A program made the translations under genes and the position numbers. Positions 1 through 8,471 of a stretch of DNA of 64,000 bases are shown one piece after another (within the stretch, counting starts at the first letter, position 1; every line of letters starts with the position of its first letter). The notes under the pieces were generated by a model. That model did no database searches. It was not told the origin of the DNA and saw only the letters and a program-made list of their open reading frames with translations. Source of the DNA: Yeosuana aromativorans (lineage in GTDB: Bacteria; Bacteroidota; Bacteroidia; Flavobacteriales; Flavobacteriaceae); assembly GCF_014646655.1 (NCBI RefSeq), contig NZ_BMNR01000002.1, forward strand, positions 275,942 through 339,941, read 5' to 3'.

Positions 1-122
1 TAGGTATTTGGTTGATCCACTAAACGGTCAATAGGTTCAAATTTACCTTGCCATGGTTTGTCTTGTGCATTAAGACCTTGAAACAACAAAGCTGAAAAGA
101 CAAAAGGAATTATAAATTTCAT
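1..122 (-). CDS. N-terminus of a secreted protein, probably M1-family metallopeptidase (partial)
   Basis: Only the first 40 codons lie in the window; the gene runs off the left edge. The ATG at 122 opens a typical signal peptide (MKFIIPFVFSALLFQGLNA, then Q). It is followed by DKPWQGKFEPIDRLVDQPNT. From memory, the PWQGKFE...PNT pattern is characteristic of mature N-termini of flavobacterial M1 (aminopeptidase N-like) metallopeptidases, which precede a YRT-ASG segment. That assignment rests on this short stretch only; the HExxH site is outside the window. Export to the periplasm is well supported by the signal sequence. It is divergent from rdgB. Confidence 0.5.
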   Translation of the reverse strand, partial: MKFIIPFVFSALLFQGLNAQDKPWQGKFEPIDRLVDQPNT

Positions 123-209
123 ATTTATTTTTTTTATTGAAGGCTAAAAGTATAAAAAGTTTTGCTTGTTTTATATTTAATGGGTTTCAAGTCTTTTATT
201 TATATTAAA

Positions 210-225
210 ATAAAAGTACTTTTAT
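210..225. promoter_or_regulatory. 16-bp perfect palindrome overlapping the rdgB promoter region
   Basis: ATAAAAGTACTTTTAT is its own reverse complement and ends 9 bp before the rdgB ATG. Its right half contains TACTTTTA, one mismatch from the Bacteroidota -7 element TAnnTTTG. It may be an operator or simply an AT-rich promoter whose symmetry is fortuitous. Confidence 0.35.
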
Positions 226-234
226 CATAAAAAA

Positions 235-807
235 ATGCAGCTTGTATTTGCCACCAATAATCTTAATAAACTTAAAGAAGTTCAGTTACTTATTCCAAAG
301 CATATCAAACTATTAAGCTTGAATGATATTGGTTGCCTTGAGGATATTCCCGAAACACAAGACGCTATAGAAGGCAATGCCATTCAAAAAGCAAATTATA
401 TAAAGGAGCATTACGGTTATGATTGTTTTGCTGATGATACAGGGCTGGAAGTGGATATCCTAAATGGTGAGCCAGGCGTTTATTCTGCCCGATATGCTGG
501 TCCACAACGCAATCCTGAAGACAATATAAATAAATTGCTTAATGCCTTACAAAACCAAACCAATAGAAACGCTCAGTTTAAGACCGTTATCGCCTTAAAT
601 ATAGACCACAAAACGCAGACATTTACAGGTGTGTGCAAAGGCGAAATTACTAGTACTAAGCATGGCCAAAACGGGTTTGGTTATGACCCCATATTTAAAC
701 CTACCGGCTATAATGAAACCTTTGCAGAAATGGATTTATCGCTAAAAAACACCATTGGACATAGGGGAAAAGCCGTCTCTTTATTAGTTGATTTCCTAAA
801 TTCTTAA
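235..807 (+). CDS. rdgB: Non-canonical purine NTP pyrophosphatase (RdgB/HAM1 family)
   Basis: A cytosolic house-cleaning enzyme that hydrolyses dITP, ITP and XTP to monophosphates, keeping deaminated purines out of nucleic acids. The 190-residue length is normal for the family. Family motifs are in order: the N-terminal substrate-binding TNNLNKLKEV (residues 7-16), the catalytic FADDTGLEVD with the Asp pair at 67-68, GVYSARYAG (81-89), GFGYDPIF (147-154) and the C-terminal HRGKA (176-180). The start at 235 gives the usual compact N-terminus beginning one strand before the TNN motif. It is followed on the same strand by the RelA/SpoT gene after 69 bp. Confidence 0.95.
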   Translation: MQLVFATNNLNKLKEVQLLIPKHIKLLSLNDIGCLEDIPETQDAIEGNAIQKANYIKEHYGYDCFADDTGLEVDILNGEPGVYSARYAGPQRNPEDNINKLLNALQNQTNRNAQFKTVIALNIDHKTQTFTGVCKGEITSTKHGQNGFGYDPIFKPTGYNETFAEMDLSLKNTIGHRGKAVSLLVDFLNS

Positions 808-876
808 TCTTTTTTTTATTAAATAGTAAACCATTAAAGTGTTGCTTGTTAATATTCTTTATAGTATTTTTAAATC

Positions 877-3096
877 ATGACAGACGTAGAAATAGAAAAA
901 GAAAATACCGCCATTACCAAAGCGTACAAAGAGCTTTTAAAGGTTAGTTACAGAACGCTTACCGATGAAGATAAAAAACTCATCAGAAGTGCTTTTGACG
1001 TGGCGCTTGAAGGCCATAAAAACCAACGTAGACGCTCTGGTGAAGCCTATATTTTCCATCCGCTTGCCGTGGCCAGAATTGTGGCCAAAGAAATAGGTTT
1101 GGATGCGACCTCTATTGCGGCTGCCTTATTGCATGATGTGGTTGAGGATTGTGACGATTATTCTATTGACGATATTGAACGCCTTTTTGGTAAAACAGTG
1201 GCTAAAATCGTTGATGGACTTACCAAGATTTCCTCTTTGAGCAAAGAACAGGATATGGATGTGTCCTTACAGGCCGAGAATTTCCGGAAAATGCTTCTTA
1301 CACTAAATGACGATGTGCGGGTTATTATCATTAAAATTGCTGACCGACTTCACAACATGCAAACCATGGACGCCATGCGCCCTGATAAACAAGTGAAGAT
1401 TGCATCAGAAACACTCTATATCTACGCACCTCTAGCCCATAGAATTGGCTTGTACAATATTAAAACTGAACTAGAAGATTTAGGTTTAAAATATACTGAA
1501 CCAGAAGTTTACAATGATATTCTATATAAAATAAAGGAAAGCAAGGAGGAACAAGATCAATATATTAAGGAATTCAGTCAGGTTATTCAAACGTCTTTGG
1601 ATAAAGAACACTTAAACTATTCCATAAAAGGAAGGCCAAAATCCATTTTCTCCATCCGAAGGAAAATGCTCAAGCAAGGTGTGTCTTTTGATGAAGTCTA
1701 TGACAAGTTTGCCATTAGAATCATTTATAAAAGTGATTATGAAAACGAAAAGTTCTTGGCTTGGAAAATCTACTCCATCGTTACCGATCATTTCAGGCCC
1801 AATCCCGTCAGGCTTCGCGATTGGATTTCGTCACCAAAATCAACGGGCTACGAAGCGCTTCATATAACTGTGATGGGGCCAAAAGGCCGATGGGTTGAAG
1901 TGCAAATACGCAGTGAGCGCATGAATGAAATTGCCGAAAAAGGATATGCAGCCCATTACAAATACAAACAAGGCAACGAGAAAGAGGACAATCTGGAAAG
2001 TTGGATTAACAAATTACAGGAAGCCCTTGAAAATCCTGATATTAATGCAGTGGATTTTGTTGAACAATTTAAACTGAACCTATACTCTAAGGAAATCTTT
2101 GTATTTACTCCAAAAGGCGAACTAAAATCCTTGCCAAAAGGTGCTACGGCTTTAGACTTCGCATTCAATATTCACTCAGAAGTCGGTATGAAAACCCGCG
2201 GTGCCAAAGTTAATGGAAAACTGGTACCATTGAGTCATGAGCTACAAAGTGGGGACCAAGTGGATATCTTAACATCAGAAAGTGCCAAACCCAATGCCAA
2301 CTGGTTGGATTATGCTACAACTGCTAGAGCTAGAAGCAAGATAAAATCGGCTTTAAAAGAGGACAAAAAACGCATTGGTGAAGACGGCAAGGAAATTTTG
2401 AGGCGAAAATTAAAACAGCTTAAAATCACGCTAAACGAGTCCAGTATTAATGAGTTGGTCAATTTTTTCAAGCTCAAAACCAGTCTGGACTTGTTTTACA
2501 GAGTCGGCATTGGTACCATTGATAATGCCATGTTAAAGGATTTTGCTTCAAAACGAAGCAACGCCTTGATGAGTTTTATCAAAAATAAGATAACCAGAAA
2601 GGCCAACATCAATAAAGAAGACTTAGAAAAAGAAGAAGTCACGGCTAACTATGATTCTCTTGTTTTTGGTAAAGAAGAAGAAAAACTGGACTATAAATTG
2701 GCCAATTGCTGCAACCCCATTCCGGGTGATGAGGTATTTGGCTTTTTAACAGTTGCAGAAGGTATTAAGGTTCATAAAAAAAACTGCCCCAATGCGGTTA
2801 GTTTACAATCAAATTACGCTTATAGAATCATGTCTGCCAAATGGATAGATTCCACACAACAAGAATTTTTAGTTCAAATCTTGGTGTCTGGCATTGACCA
2901 CATGGGGCTTGTCAATGACATCACCAAAGAGATTTCTTCCAATATGCACGTCAATATGAAAAGCTTAAGTTTTGAGAGTGATGATGGTTTGTTCAGCGGT
3001 AAAATCAATGTAATTGTAAAGAACAACACACTTGTTAAAAAATTGTTAGAAAAACTTAAAAAAATTAATGGTATTGATAAAGTGACTAGAGTTTAA
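877..3096 (+). CDS. spoT: Bifunctional (p)ppGpp synthetase/hydrolase, RelA/SpoT family
   Basis: A cytosolic stringent-response enzyme that makes and degrades (p)ppGpp. The 739 residues show the complete long-RSH layout. The HD hydrolase domain (about 45-170) has H61, the HD pair 86-87 and the ADRLHNM motif with D156. The synthetase domain (about 245-365) has GRPKSIFSIRRKM, STGYEALH and EVQIR with E341. A TGS domain lies at about 406-467 and a C-terminal ACT domain at about 660-739. Because the HD residues are kept, hydrolase activity is likely; synthetase residues also look intact. The symbol could equally be relA or rsh, since the sequence alone does not separate them. A Fur-family gene starts 24 bp downstream. 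Confidence 0.93.
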   Translation: MTDVEIEKENTAITKAYKELLKVSYRTLTDEDKKLIRSAFDVALEGHKNQRRRSGEAYIFHPLAVARIVAKEIGLDATSIAAALLHDVVEDCDDYSIDDIERLFGKTVAKIVDGLTKISSLSKEQDMDVSLQAENFRKMLLTLNDDVRVIIIKIADRLHNMQTMDAMRPDKQVKIASETLYIYAPLAHRIGLYNIKTELEDLGLKYTEPEVYNDILYKIKESKEEQDQYIKEFSQVIQTSLDKEHLNYSIKGRPKSIFSIRRKMLKQGVSFDEVYDKFAIRIIYKSDYENEKFLAWKIYSIVTDHFRPNPVRLRDWISSPKSTGYEALHITVMGPKGRWVEVQIRSERMNEIAEKGYAAHYKYKQGNEKEDNLESWINKLQEALENPDINAVDFVEQFKLNLYSKEIFVFTPKGELKSLPKGATALDFAFNIHSEVGMKTRGAKVNGKLVPLSHELQSGDQVDILTSESAKPNANWLDYATTARARSKIKSALKEDKKRIGEDGKEILRRKLKQLKITLNESSINELVNFFKLKTSLDLFYRVGIGTIDNAMLKDFASKRSNALMSFIKNKITRKANINKEDLEKEEVTANYDSLVFGKEEEKLDYKLANCCNPIPGDEVFGFLTVAEGIKVHKKNCPNAVSLQSNYAYRIMSAKWIDSTQQEFLVQILVSGIDHMGLVNDITKEISSNMHVNMKSLSFESDDGLFSGKINVIVKNNTLVKKLLEKLKKINGIDKVTRV

Positions 3097-3102
3097 AAAG
3101 TG

Positions 3103-3110
3103 TAAATTTG
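3103..3110 (+). promoter_or_regulatory. -7 promoter element (TAnnTTTG) for the Fur-family gene
   Basis: TAAATTTG matches the Bacteroidota -7 consensus and lies 10 bp before the ATG at 3121, just after the spoT stop. A transcript from it would have a leader of only a few nucleotides. No TTG was found at the ideal -33 distance. Confidence 0.45.
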
Positions 3111-3120
3111 CAATGAGCTT

Positions 3121-3573
3121 ATGAATGTGAAAGCAGATACAAAGAACCAAGAGATTGTTAAGAGTGTTTTTACAAACTTCTTAGAAACCAACGGGCACCG
3201 CAAAACTCCTGAACGCTACGCTATACTTCAAGAAATTTACAATAAAAGTGAACACTTTGATATAGAATCGCTATATCTAAGCATGAAAAATAAAAAATAT
3301 CGGGTATCGCGCGCTACACTTTACAATACTATTGAATTGCTTCTGGAATGTGGGTTGGTTAGAAAACACCAGTTTGGACAAAACCAAGCACATTACGAGA
3401 AATCATACTTTGATAGGCAACATGACCACGTGATTCTTACTGATACCGGTGAGGTCATTGAGTTTTGTGACCCACGAATACAATCCATCAAAAAAACAAT
3501 TGAAGAGGTTTTTGATATTGAAATCAATAACCATTCACTCTACTTTTACGGAAACAGAAAAACAAACAAATAA
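3121..3573 (+). CDS. Fur-family transcriptional regulator
   Basis: A DNA-binding metal- or peroxide-responsive repressor of the Fur superfamily. The 150 residues contain the winged-helix domain (about 15-85: [12 protein letters not shown], then the recognition-helix region [13 protein letters not shown]) and a dimerisation domain with the conserved metal-site core [18 protein letters not shown] (100-117). Only two cysteines, C77 and C116, are visible, and there is no C-terminal CxxC, so the Cys4 structural zinc site of Fur/PerR is absent. The metal specificity (Fe, Zn or Mn) cannot be read from the sequence. It lies between spoT and purA, a context that does not reveal its regulon. Confidence 0.88.
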   Translation: MNVKADTKNQEIVKSVFTNFLETNGHRKTPERYAILQEIYNKSEHFDIESLYLSMKNKKYRVSRATLYNTIELLLECGLVRKHQFGQNQAHYEKSYFDRQHDHVILTDTGEVIEFCDPRIQSIKKTIEEVFDIEINNHSLYFYGNRKTNK

Positions 3574-3586
3574 TTAAATTTTTACA

Positions 3587-4864
3587 ATGGCAGTAGATTT
3601 ACTACTAGGTTTACAATGGGGAGACGAGGGCAAAGGAAAAATTGTTGACGTACTAACCTCCAAATACAATATTATTGCACGTTTTCAAGGTGGCCCCAAT
3701 GCAGGCCATACTTTAGTTTTTAACGGAAGAAAACATGTGCTTCACACCATTCCTTCAGGGATTTTTCATGATAACACCACCAATCTAGTTGGTAACGGTG
3801 TGGTCATTGACCCGGTTATATTTAAAAAAGAATTGGATAAACTTGAGGAACAAGATGTTGATTACAGAAAATCACTATTAATTTCTCGCAAAGCACATAT
3901 TATCCTGCCTACGCATCGGTTATTGGATGCAGCCAGTGAAGCCTCAAAAGGGAAAGCTAAAATTGGCTCAACCCTCAAAGGTATTGGTCCAACCTATATG
4001 GATAAGACCGGTAGAAACGGCATTCGTGTAGGTGATTTAGAATTAAACGATTGGAAAGAACGCTATAGAGCATTAGCAGACAAACATGAGTCTATGATTG
4101 CTTTTTACGATGTTGACATCCAATATGATTTGTGCGAATTGGAAAAAGAATTTTTTGAAGCTGTTAAGGTTTTAAAATCCATAACCTTTATTGATTCTGA
4201 AGAATACATCTATCAAGCGCAAAAAGAAGGAAGAACCATTTTGGCTGAAGGTGCTCAAGGTTCGTTGCTTGATATTGATTTTGGGACCTACCCGTTTGTA
4301 ACATCCAGTAACACAACAGCTGCTGGAGCTTGTACCGGTCTAGGTGTATCACCAGGACAAATTGGTGATGTGTTTGGCATATTTAAAGCCTATACAACCC
4401 GTGTGGGTTCAGGTCCATTCCCTACCGAGTTGTTTGATGAAGATGGCGCTACCATGAGTAAAGTCGGTAACGAATTTGGAGCAACCACAGGTAGACCAAG
4501 ACGTTGTGGTTGGTTGGATTTGGTAGCCTTACGTTATGCTTGCCAAGTAAATGGTGTGACCCAATTAATGATGATGAAAGGTGATGTACTGTCGGGTTTT
4601 AAAACCTTAAAAGTTTGTACCGCATACAATTATAAAGGTGACATAATTAAGCATTTCCCGTATAATATTGACCCTGAAAATGTAGAACCTATTTATACGG
4701 AGTTTAAAGGTTGGAATGAAGATTTAACAGGCATGTCCGAAGCCAGTCAGCTTCCAAAAGCATTGAACGACTATATTGCGTTTTTAGAAAAAGAACTGGA
4801 AATCCCAATCACGATTGTATCGGTTGGACCCGATAGAAAACAAACTATTTTTAGACACCAATAG
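3587..4864 (+). CDS. purA: Adenylosuccinate synthase
   Basis: Catalyses GTP-dependent condensation of IMP and aspartate to adenylosuccinate, the first committed AMP step, in the cytosol. The 425-residue length is standard. Motifs include the P-loop-like GLQWGDEGKGKIVD (residues 8-21) with the catalytic Asp and Lys, QGGPNAGHT, GSTLKGIGPTYMDK, EGAQGSLLDIDFGTYP and the substrate-recognition segment TTGRPRRCGWLD. It starts 13 bp after the Fur-family stop, so the two are probably cotranscribed. A strong hairpin terminator follows at 4891-4922. Confidence 0.97.
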   Translation: MAVDLLLGLQWGDEGKGKIVDVLTSKYNIIARFQGGPNAGHTLVFNGRKHVLHTIPSGIFHDNTTNLVGNGVVIDPVIFKKELDKLEEQDVDYRKSLLISRKAHIILPTHRLLDAASEASKGKAKIGSTLKGIGPTYMDKTGRNGIRVGDLELNDWKERYRALADKHESMIAFYDVDIQYDLCELEKEFFEAVKVLKSITFIDSEEYIYQAQKEGRTILAEGAQGSLLDIDFGTYPFVTSSNTTAAGACTGLGVSPGQIGDVFGIFKAYTTRVGSGPFPTELFDEDGATMSKVGNEFGATTGRPRRCGWLDLVALRYACQVNGVTQLMMMKGDVLSGFKTLKVCTAYNYKGDIIKHFPYNIDPENVEPIYTEFKGWNEDLTGMSEASQLPKALNDYIAFLEKELEIPITIVSVGPDRKQTIFRHQ

Positions 4865-4890
4865 GTTTTCAAAATATACTGATATTCACA

Positions 4891-4922
4891 AAAACGCTTC
4901 AAAAAATTTTGAAGCGTTTTTT
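4891..4922 (+). terminator. Intrinsic terminator after purA
   Basis: Perfect 14-bp arms, AAAACGCTTCAAAA (4891-4904) and TTTTGAAGCGTTTT (4907-4920), are followed by more T residues. It lies 27 bp after the purA stop and ends the upstream gene group. Confidence 0.85.
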
Positions 4923-4954
4923 GATTCGTTATACTTAAGCATGATAATTATCGT

Positions 4955-4962
4955 TATTTTTG
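4955..4962 (+). promoter_or_regulatory. -7 promoter element for the OstA-like gene
   Basis: TATTTTTG fits TAnnTTTG and sits 16 bp before the TTG start at 4979, directly downstream of the purA terminator. No well-spaced -33 TTG is present. Confidence 0.45.
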
Positions 4963-4978
4963 CCCAAACATTTCTAAT

Positions 4979-7120
4979 TTGAACAGATTAAAATCTACAT
5001 ACATTTTATTTCTTCTTTTTGTCTTATCTACATGCAATATGCTAGCACAAGAACAAAAAAAAATAGATATTGAATATTCTGGTTTTTTGAATTTTGATGA
5101 AGCCAATTATCCGGGTGCGAAAATCTTAACGCGAGACGATTCGCAACAAATCCATATTATCCATGAAAGCATCAATGTATGGTGTGACAAAGCCTACTAC
5201 TATGGCAACGAGAATTTCATTGAAGCTTACGGCCATGTAAAAATGATACAGGGAGATACCATTAATATGAGTTCAAAATATGTTGAATATAGTGGCAAAA
5301 CCCAATTGGCATTTGCTAGTGGCGATGTGGTGTTGACCGACCCAACTTCAACAATTAAAACAGATACCTTATACTTCGACCGTGTTAAGCAACAAGCCTT
5401 TTACAGAGATGGCGGTACCGTTGTAAAAGATACCTCTGGAACCATTACCAGTAAGATTGGTCGGTATTACATGAACGAAAAAAAATACCAATTTGTAACT
5501 GATGTGGTTTTGGTAAATCCTGATGCGACCATCAAATCTAATTTTTTCGACTTTTATTCAGAAACCGGTCAGGCTTATTTGTATGGCCCCTCAACCATCA
5601 CAACAGACGAAAGTACGACCTATTGTGAAAAAGGGTATTATGACACCAAGGCCAAGATTGGCTATGCCATGAAACACGCTAAAATAAACTATGATAACAG
5701 AATTATTGAAGGGGACAGTTTATATTTTGATAACAACAAAAGTTTTGCATCGGCAACCAATCATATAAAAGTAACGGATACCTTAAATCACAGTATTGTG
5801 AAAGGTCATTATGCTGAGGTTTATAAAGCAAAGGATTCAGTTTTCATAACAAAACGCGCATTGGCAATCACTGTACAAGAAAACGATTCCATTTATATGC
5901 ATGCTGACACTTTGATGGTTACGGGAAAGCCAGAAAATCGCATTACCAGAGCCTTTAGAAATGTACGCCTTTATAAATCTGATATGAGCGGCAAAGCGGA
6001 TTCTGTTCATGTAGACCACGCCAAAGGGCTTACCCAACTTATCAATATCTCAAAGTTATCAAGTACCGATGCCTTTGCTACCAAAAGACGGCCTATTTTG
6101 TGGAACATTGGCAATCAAATGACAGGTGATACCATCTATTTGATTTCCAATCCTGAAACCGAAAAACTGGATTCCCTCATCGTATTCAAAAATGCTTTTT
6201 TAATAAGCAAAGACACGCTTGGCGCTGGTTTCAACCAAATTTCAGGACAACGGTTAGTGGGATTATTTAATGAAGACAATGACTTAGAAACGGTTGATAT
6301 TATTAAAAATGCCGAATCTATTTATTATTTCAGAAATGATAAAAACGAATTGGTTGGTATAGACAAAGCCAAGTCTGGAACCATTAAGATTTTTTTGGAG
6401 AACAAAGAAATTGAGGAGGTTAGAAAAATCAATCAAATTGACGGTAAAATTTATCCCGAATCTGATTTTCCCGAAAAAGAGAAAATACTAAAAGGATTTG
6501 ACTGGCGCGAAGAAGAGCGTTTGACCAGTATAGAGGATTTATTTAAAGACGACCCTCCCTTGGTCTTACCCAAAATAAAAGGTTTGGATGATTATGTGCC
6601 GCAAGAGGACTTTTTTGATGATGCTATGATGGAACGCATTAAAGAGGCTGGTAAAAATGATACTATTAATAGAGCGGCAAGAAATATCCCTAAAAAAGAA
6701 CCTAAACTTACTAATTTATTAAAATCAAATACAGATTTTTTATCATCTGATTGGTTTAAAAAAGATGTTATAGTTAGTTCTAACTCGTCAATATCATTTG
6801 ACAAAACTAAAACAGCCAATGAATTATCAGGCGTGGCTTCAAAAAATGGTTATCTATTGCAAAAGGTTGCAAAAACACAAGGAAATTTTAAATTTTCAAT
6901 ATGGCTAAAAGGCAAAGGGCTCATTAGGATTGCATTACAAGAAGCCAGTAATGATTATACAAATTATGCCATAAAAGATATTAAACTAACTAAGGAATGG
7001 ACTAGATATGAGATAAATTGTATAAAGGAAAATGACGGAAACAATTTAAGAGCTGTATTAAGTGATATTCATTCATCAGATTTTGTTAAAGCTTGGGGTC
7101 CTGAATTAATAGAATTATAA
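4979..7120 (+). CDS. OstA/LptA-like LPS-transport protein with a C-terminal lectin-like extension
   Basis: An exported protein of 713 residues with a signal peptide at 1-23 (ending NMLAQ). The start is TTG; there is no nearer ATG before the signal sequence. Residues about 35-330 contain repeating beta-rich segments of the OstA/LptA type (for example AYGHVKMIQGDTINMSSKYVEY and GDVVLTDPTSTIKTDTLYFD cores), the fold that shields lipid A crossing the periplasm. Residues about 330-560 are the usual Bacteroidota extension, ending in an acidic EEDFFDDAM-like stretch. From about 575 to the end there is an extra domain beginning NLLKSNTDF and ending KAWGPELIEL. It resembles the jelly-roll carbohydrate-binding tails of phage and hydrolase proteins, and its DNA looks more AT-rich than the rest. 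A class III aminotransferase starts 10 bp downstream. Confidence 0.8.
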   Translation: MNRLKSTYILFLLFVLSTCNMLAQEQKKIDIEYSGFLNFDEANYPGAKILTRDDSQQIHIIHESINVWCDKAYYYGNENFIEAYGHVKMIQGDTINMSSKYVEYSGKTQLAFASGDVVLTDPTSTIKTDTLYFDRVKQQAFYRDGGTVVKDTSGTITSKIGRYYMNEKKYQFVTDVVLVNPDATIKSNFFDFYSETGQAYLYGPSTITTDESTTYCEKGYYDTKAKIGYAMKHAKINYDNRIIEGDSLYFDNNKSFASATNHIKVTDTLNHSIVKGHYAEVYKAKDSVFITKRALAITVQENDSIYMHADTLMVTGKPENRITRAFRNVRLYKSDMSGKADSVHVDHAKGLTQLINISKLSSTDAFATKRRPILWNIGNQMTGDTIYLISNPETEKLDSLIVFKNAFLISKDTLGAGFNQISGQRLVGLFNEDNDLETVDIIKNAESIYYFRNDKNELVGIDKAKSGTIKIFLENKEIEEVRKINQIDGKIYPESDFPEKEKILKGFDWREEERLTSIEDLFKDDPPLVLPKIKGLDDYVPQEDFFDDAMMERIKEAGKNDTINRAARNIPKKEPKLTNLLKSNTDFLSSDWFKKDVIVSSNSSISFDKTKTANELSGVASKNGYLLQKVAKTQGNFKFSIWLKGKGLIRIALQEASNDYTNYAIKDIKLTKEWTRYEINCIKENDGNNLRAVLSDIHSSDFVKAWGPELIEL

Positions 7121-7130
7121 AAAAGAATAC

Positions 7131-8315
7131 GTGAACCAAGATTTCTTTAAATATCAAGCACAAACCACTCCACATCCGTTGGCAATGGAAGTTTCCCATG
7201 CCAACGGATCGTATATTTATGATTCAAACAAAAAAGCTTATCTAGATTTTGTGGCTGGCGTTTCGGCATGCACACTAGGTCACAGCCACCCAAAAGTCAT
7301 CCAAACTATTAAAGAGCAATTGGATAAGTACATGCACGTAATGGTTTATGGTGAGTACATTCAAAAACCAGCGGTTGAACTTACCAAACTATTAGCTAAA
7401 AATCTTCCCTACCCTTTAGAGAAAACCTATTTGACGAATTCAGGGACAGAAGCTATCGAAGGTGCTTTAAAACTGGCTAAACGAGCAACGGGCAGAAGCG
7501 AAATCATCGCGGCTAACAAAGCCTACCATGGCAACACGATGGGATCCATGAGTGTCATGGGCTATGAAGAACGCAAGCAAGCTTTTAGACCTTTAATTCC
7601 TGATGTTCGATTTATAACCTTTAATGATGAAGCAGATTTATCATTGATAACCACAAAAACAGCCTGCGTTATTTTAGAGACCATACAAGGTGGTGCGGGT
7701 TTTATTGAACCAAAAAACGGCTACTTAAAAAAAGTTCGTGAACGTTGTAATGCTGTCGGGGCTCTATTGATTTTAGATGAAATACAACCAGGAGTAGGTC
7801 GAACAGGAAGACTGTTTGGTTTTGAGCATTATGATTGTATCCCTGATATTTTGGTGACCGGCAAAGGTCTAGGTGGCGGTATGCCCATAGGTGCATTTAC
7901 AGCTTCTGGTGAATTAATGGATTTGCTTCAAGACAATCCTAAGTTAGGACACATCACGACCTTTGGTGGGCACCCTGTTATTGCCGCATCGGCATTAGCT
8001 ACTTTACACGAAGTTATTGAGAGTGATTTAATGCCTCAAGCGTTGGAAAAAGAGCAGCTTTTTAGAAAGCTTTTAGTTCATCCGTTAATTACCGAAATAC
8101 GCGGAAAAGGCCTTATGCTGGCTATTATGTTGCCCTCAAAAGACATTGTAGATACGGTTGTTCTTAAATGCCAAGAGCAAGGTTTGATCCTTTTTTGGCT
8201 GTTATTTGAGCCAAAAGCAGTCAGAATAACGCCGCCTTTAACCATTTCAAAAGAAGAAATCATAAAAGGCTGTACTATAATTATAGATATTTTGAATAGT
8301 ATTCACATAAAATAG
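7131..8315 (+). CDS. Class III PLP-dependent aminotransferase (aspartate/ornithine aminotransferase-like)
   Basis: A fold-type I, class III aminotransferase using pyridoxal phosphate; substrate not determinable from sequence. The 394-residue protein has the expected order: substrate-entry segment VAGVSACTLGHSHP, PLP phosphate-binding NSGTEAIEGALK (103-114), the AYHGNTMGSMSVMG segment (131-144), LDEIQPGVGRTG with the PLP-ring Asp216 and Gln219, and the Schiff-base lysine K245 in LVTGKGLGGGMPIGAF. The start is GTG at 7131; homologues normally begin close to the FFKYQAQTTPHPL segment, supporting it. The 10-bp gap to the OstA-like gene suggests cotranscription. Confidence 0.9.
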   Translation: MNQDFFKYQAQTTPHPLAMEVSHANGSYIYDSNKKAYLDFVAGVSACTLGHSHPKVIQTIKEQLDKYMHVMVYGEYIQKPAVELTKLLAKNLPYPLEKTYLTNSGTEAIEGALKLAKRATGRSEIIAANKAYHGNTMGSMSVMGYEERKQAFRPLIPDVRFITFNDEADLSLITTKTACVILETIQGGAGFIEPKNGYLKKVRERCNAVGALLILDEIQPGVGRTGRLFGFEHYDCIPDILVTGKGLGGGMPIGAFTASGELMDLLQDNPKLGHITTFGGHPVIAASALATLHEVIESDLMPQALEKEQLFRKLLVHPLITEIRGKGLMLAIMLPSKDIVDTVVLKCQEQGLILFWLLFEPKAVRITPPLTISKEEIIKGCTIIIDILNSIHIK

Positions 8316-8471
8316 ATATACAATAACCTTTTGAATATCAATCATAAACAACTCTTTTTCTACATAAAAGGTTAACCTGTTCATTACTTTGTTAAAAACA
8401 TTTGACACATTTTTCCTGAAAAAACAATTAGAACCTTAAATTTATTCGTGTAGAATCTTACAAACGTGCTT

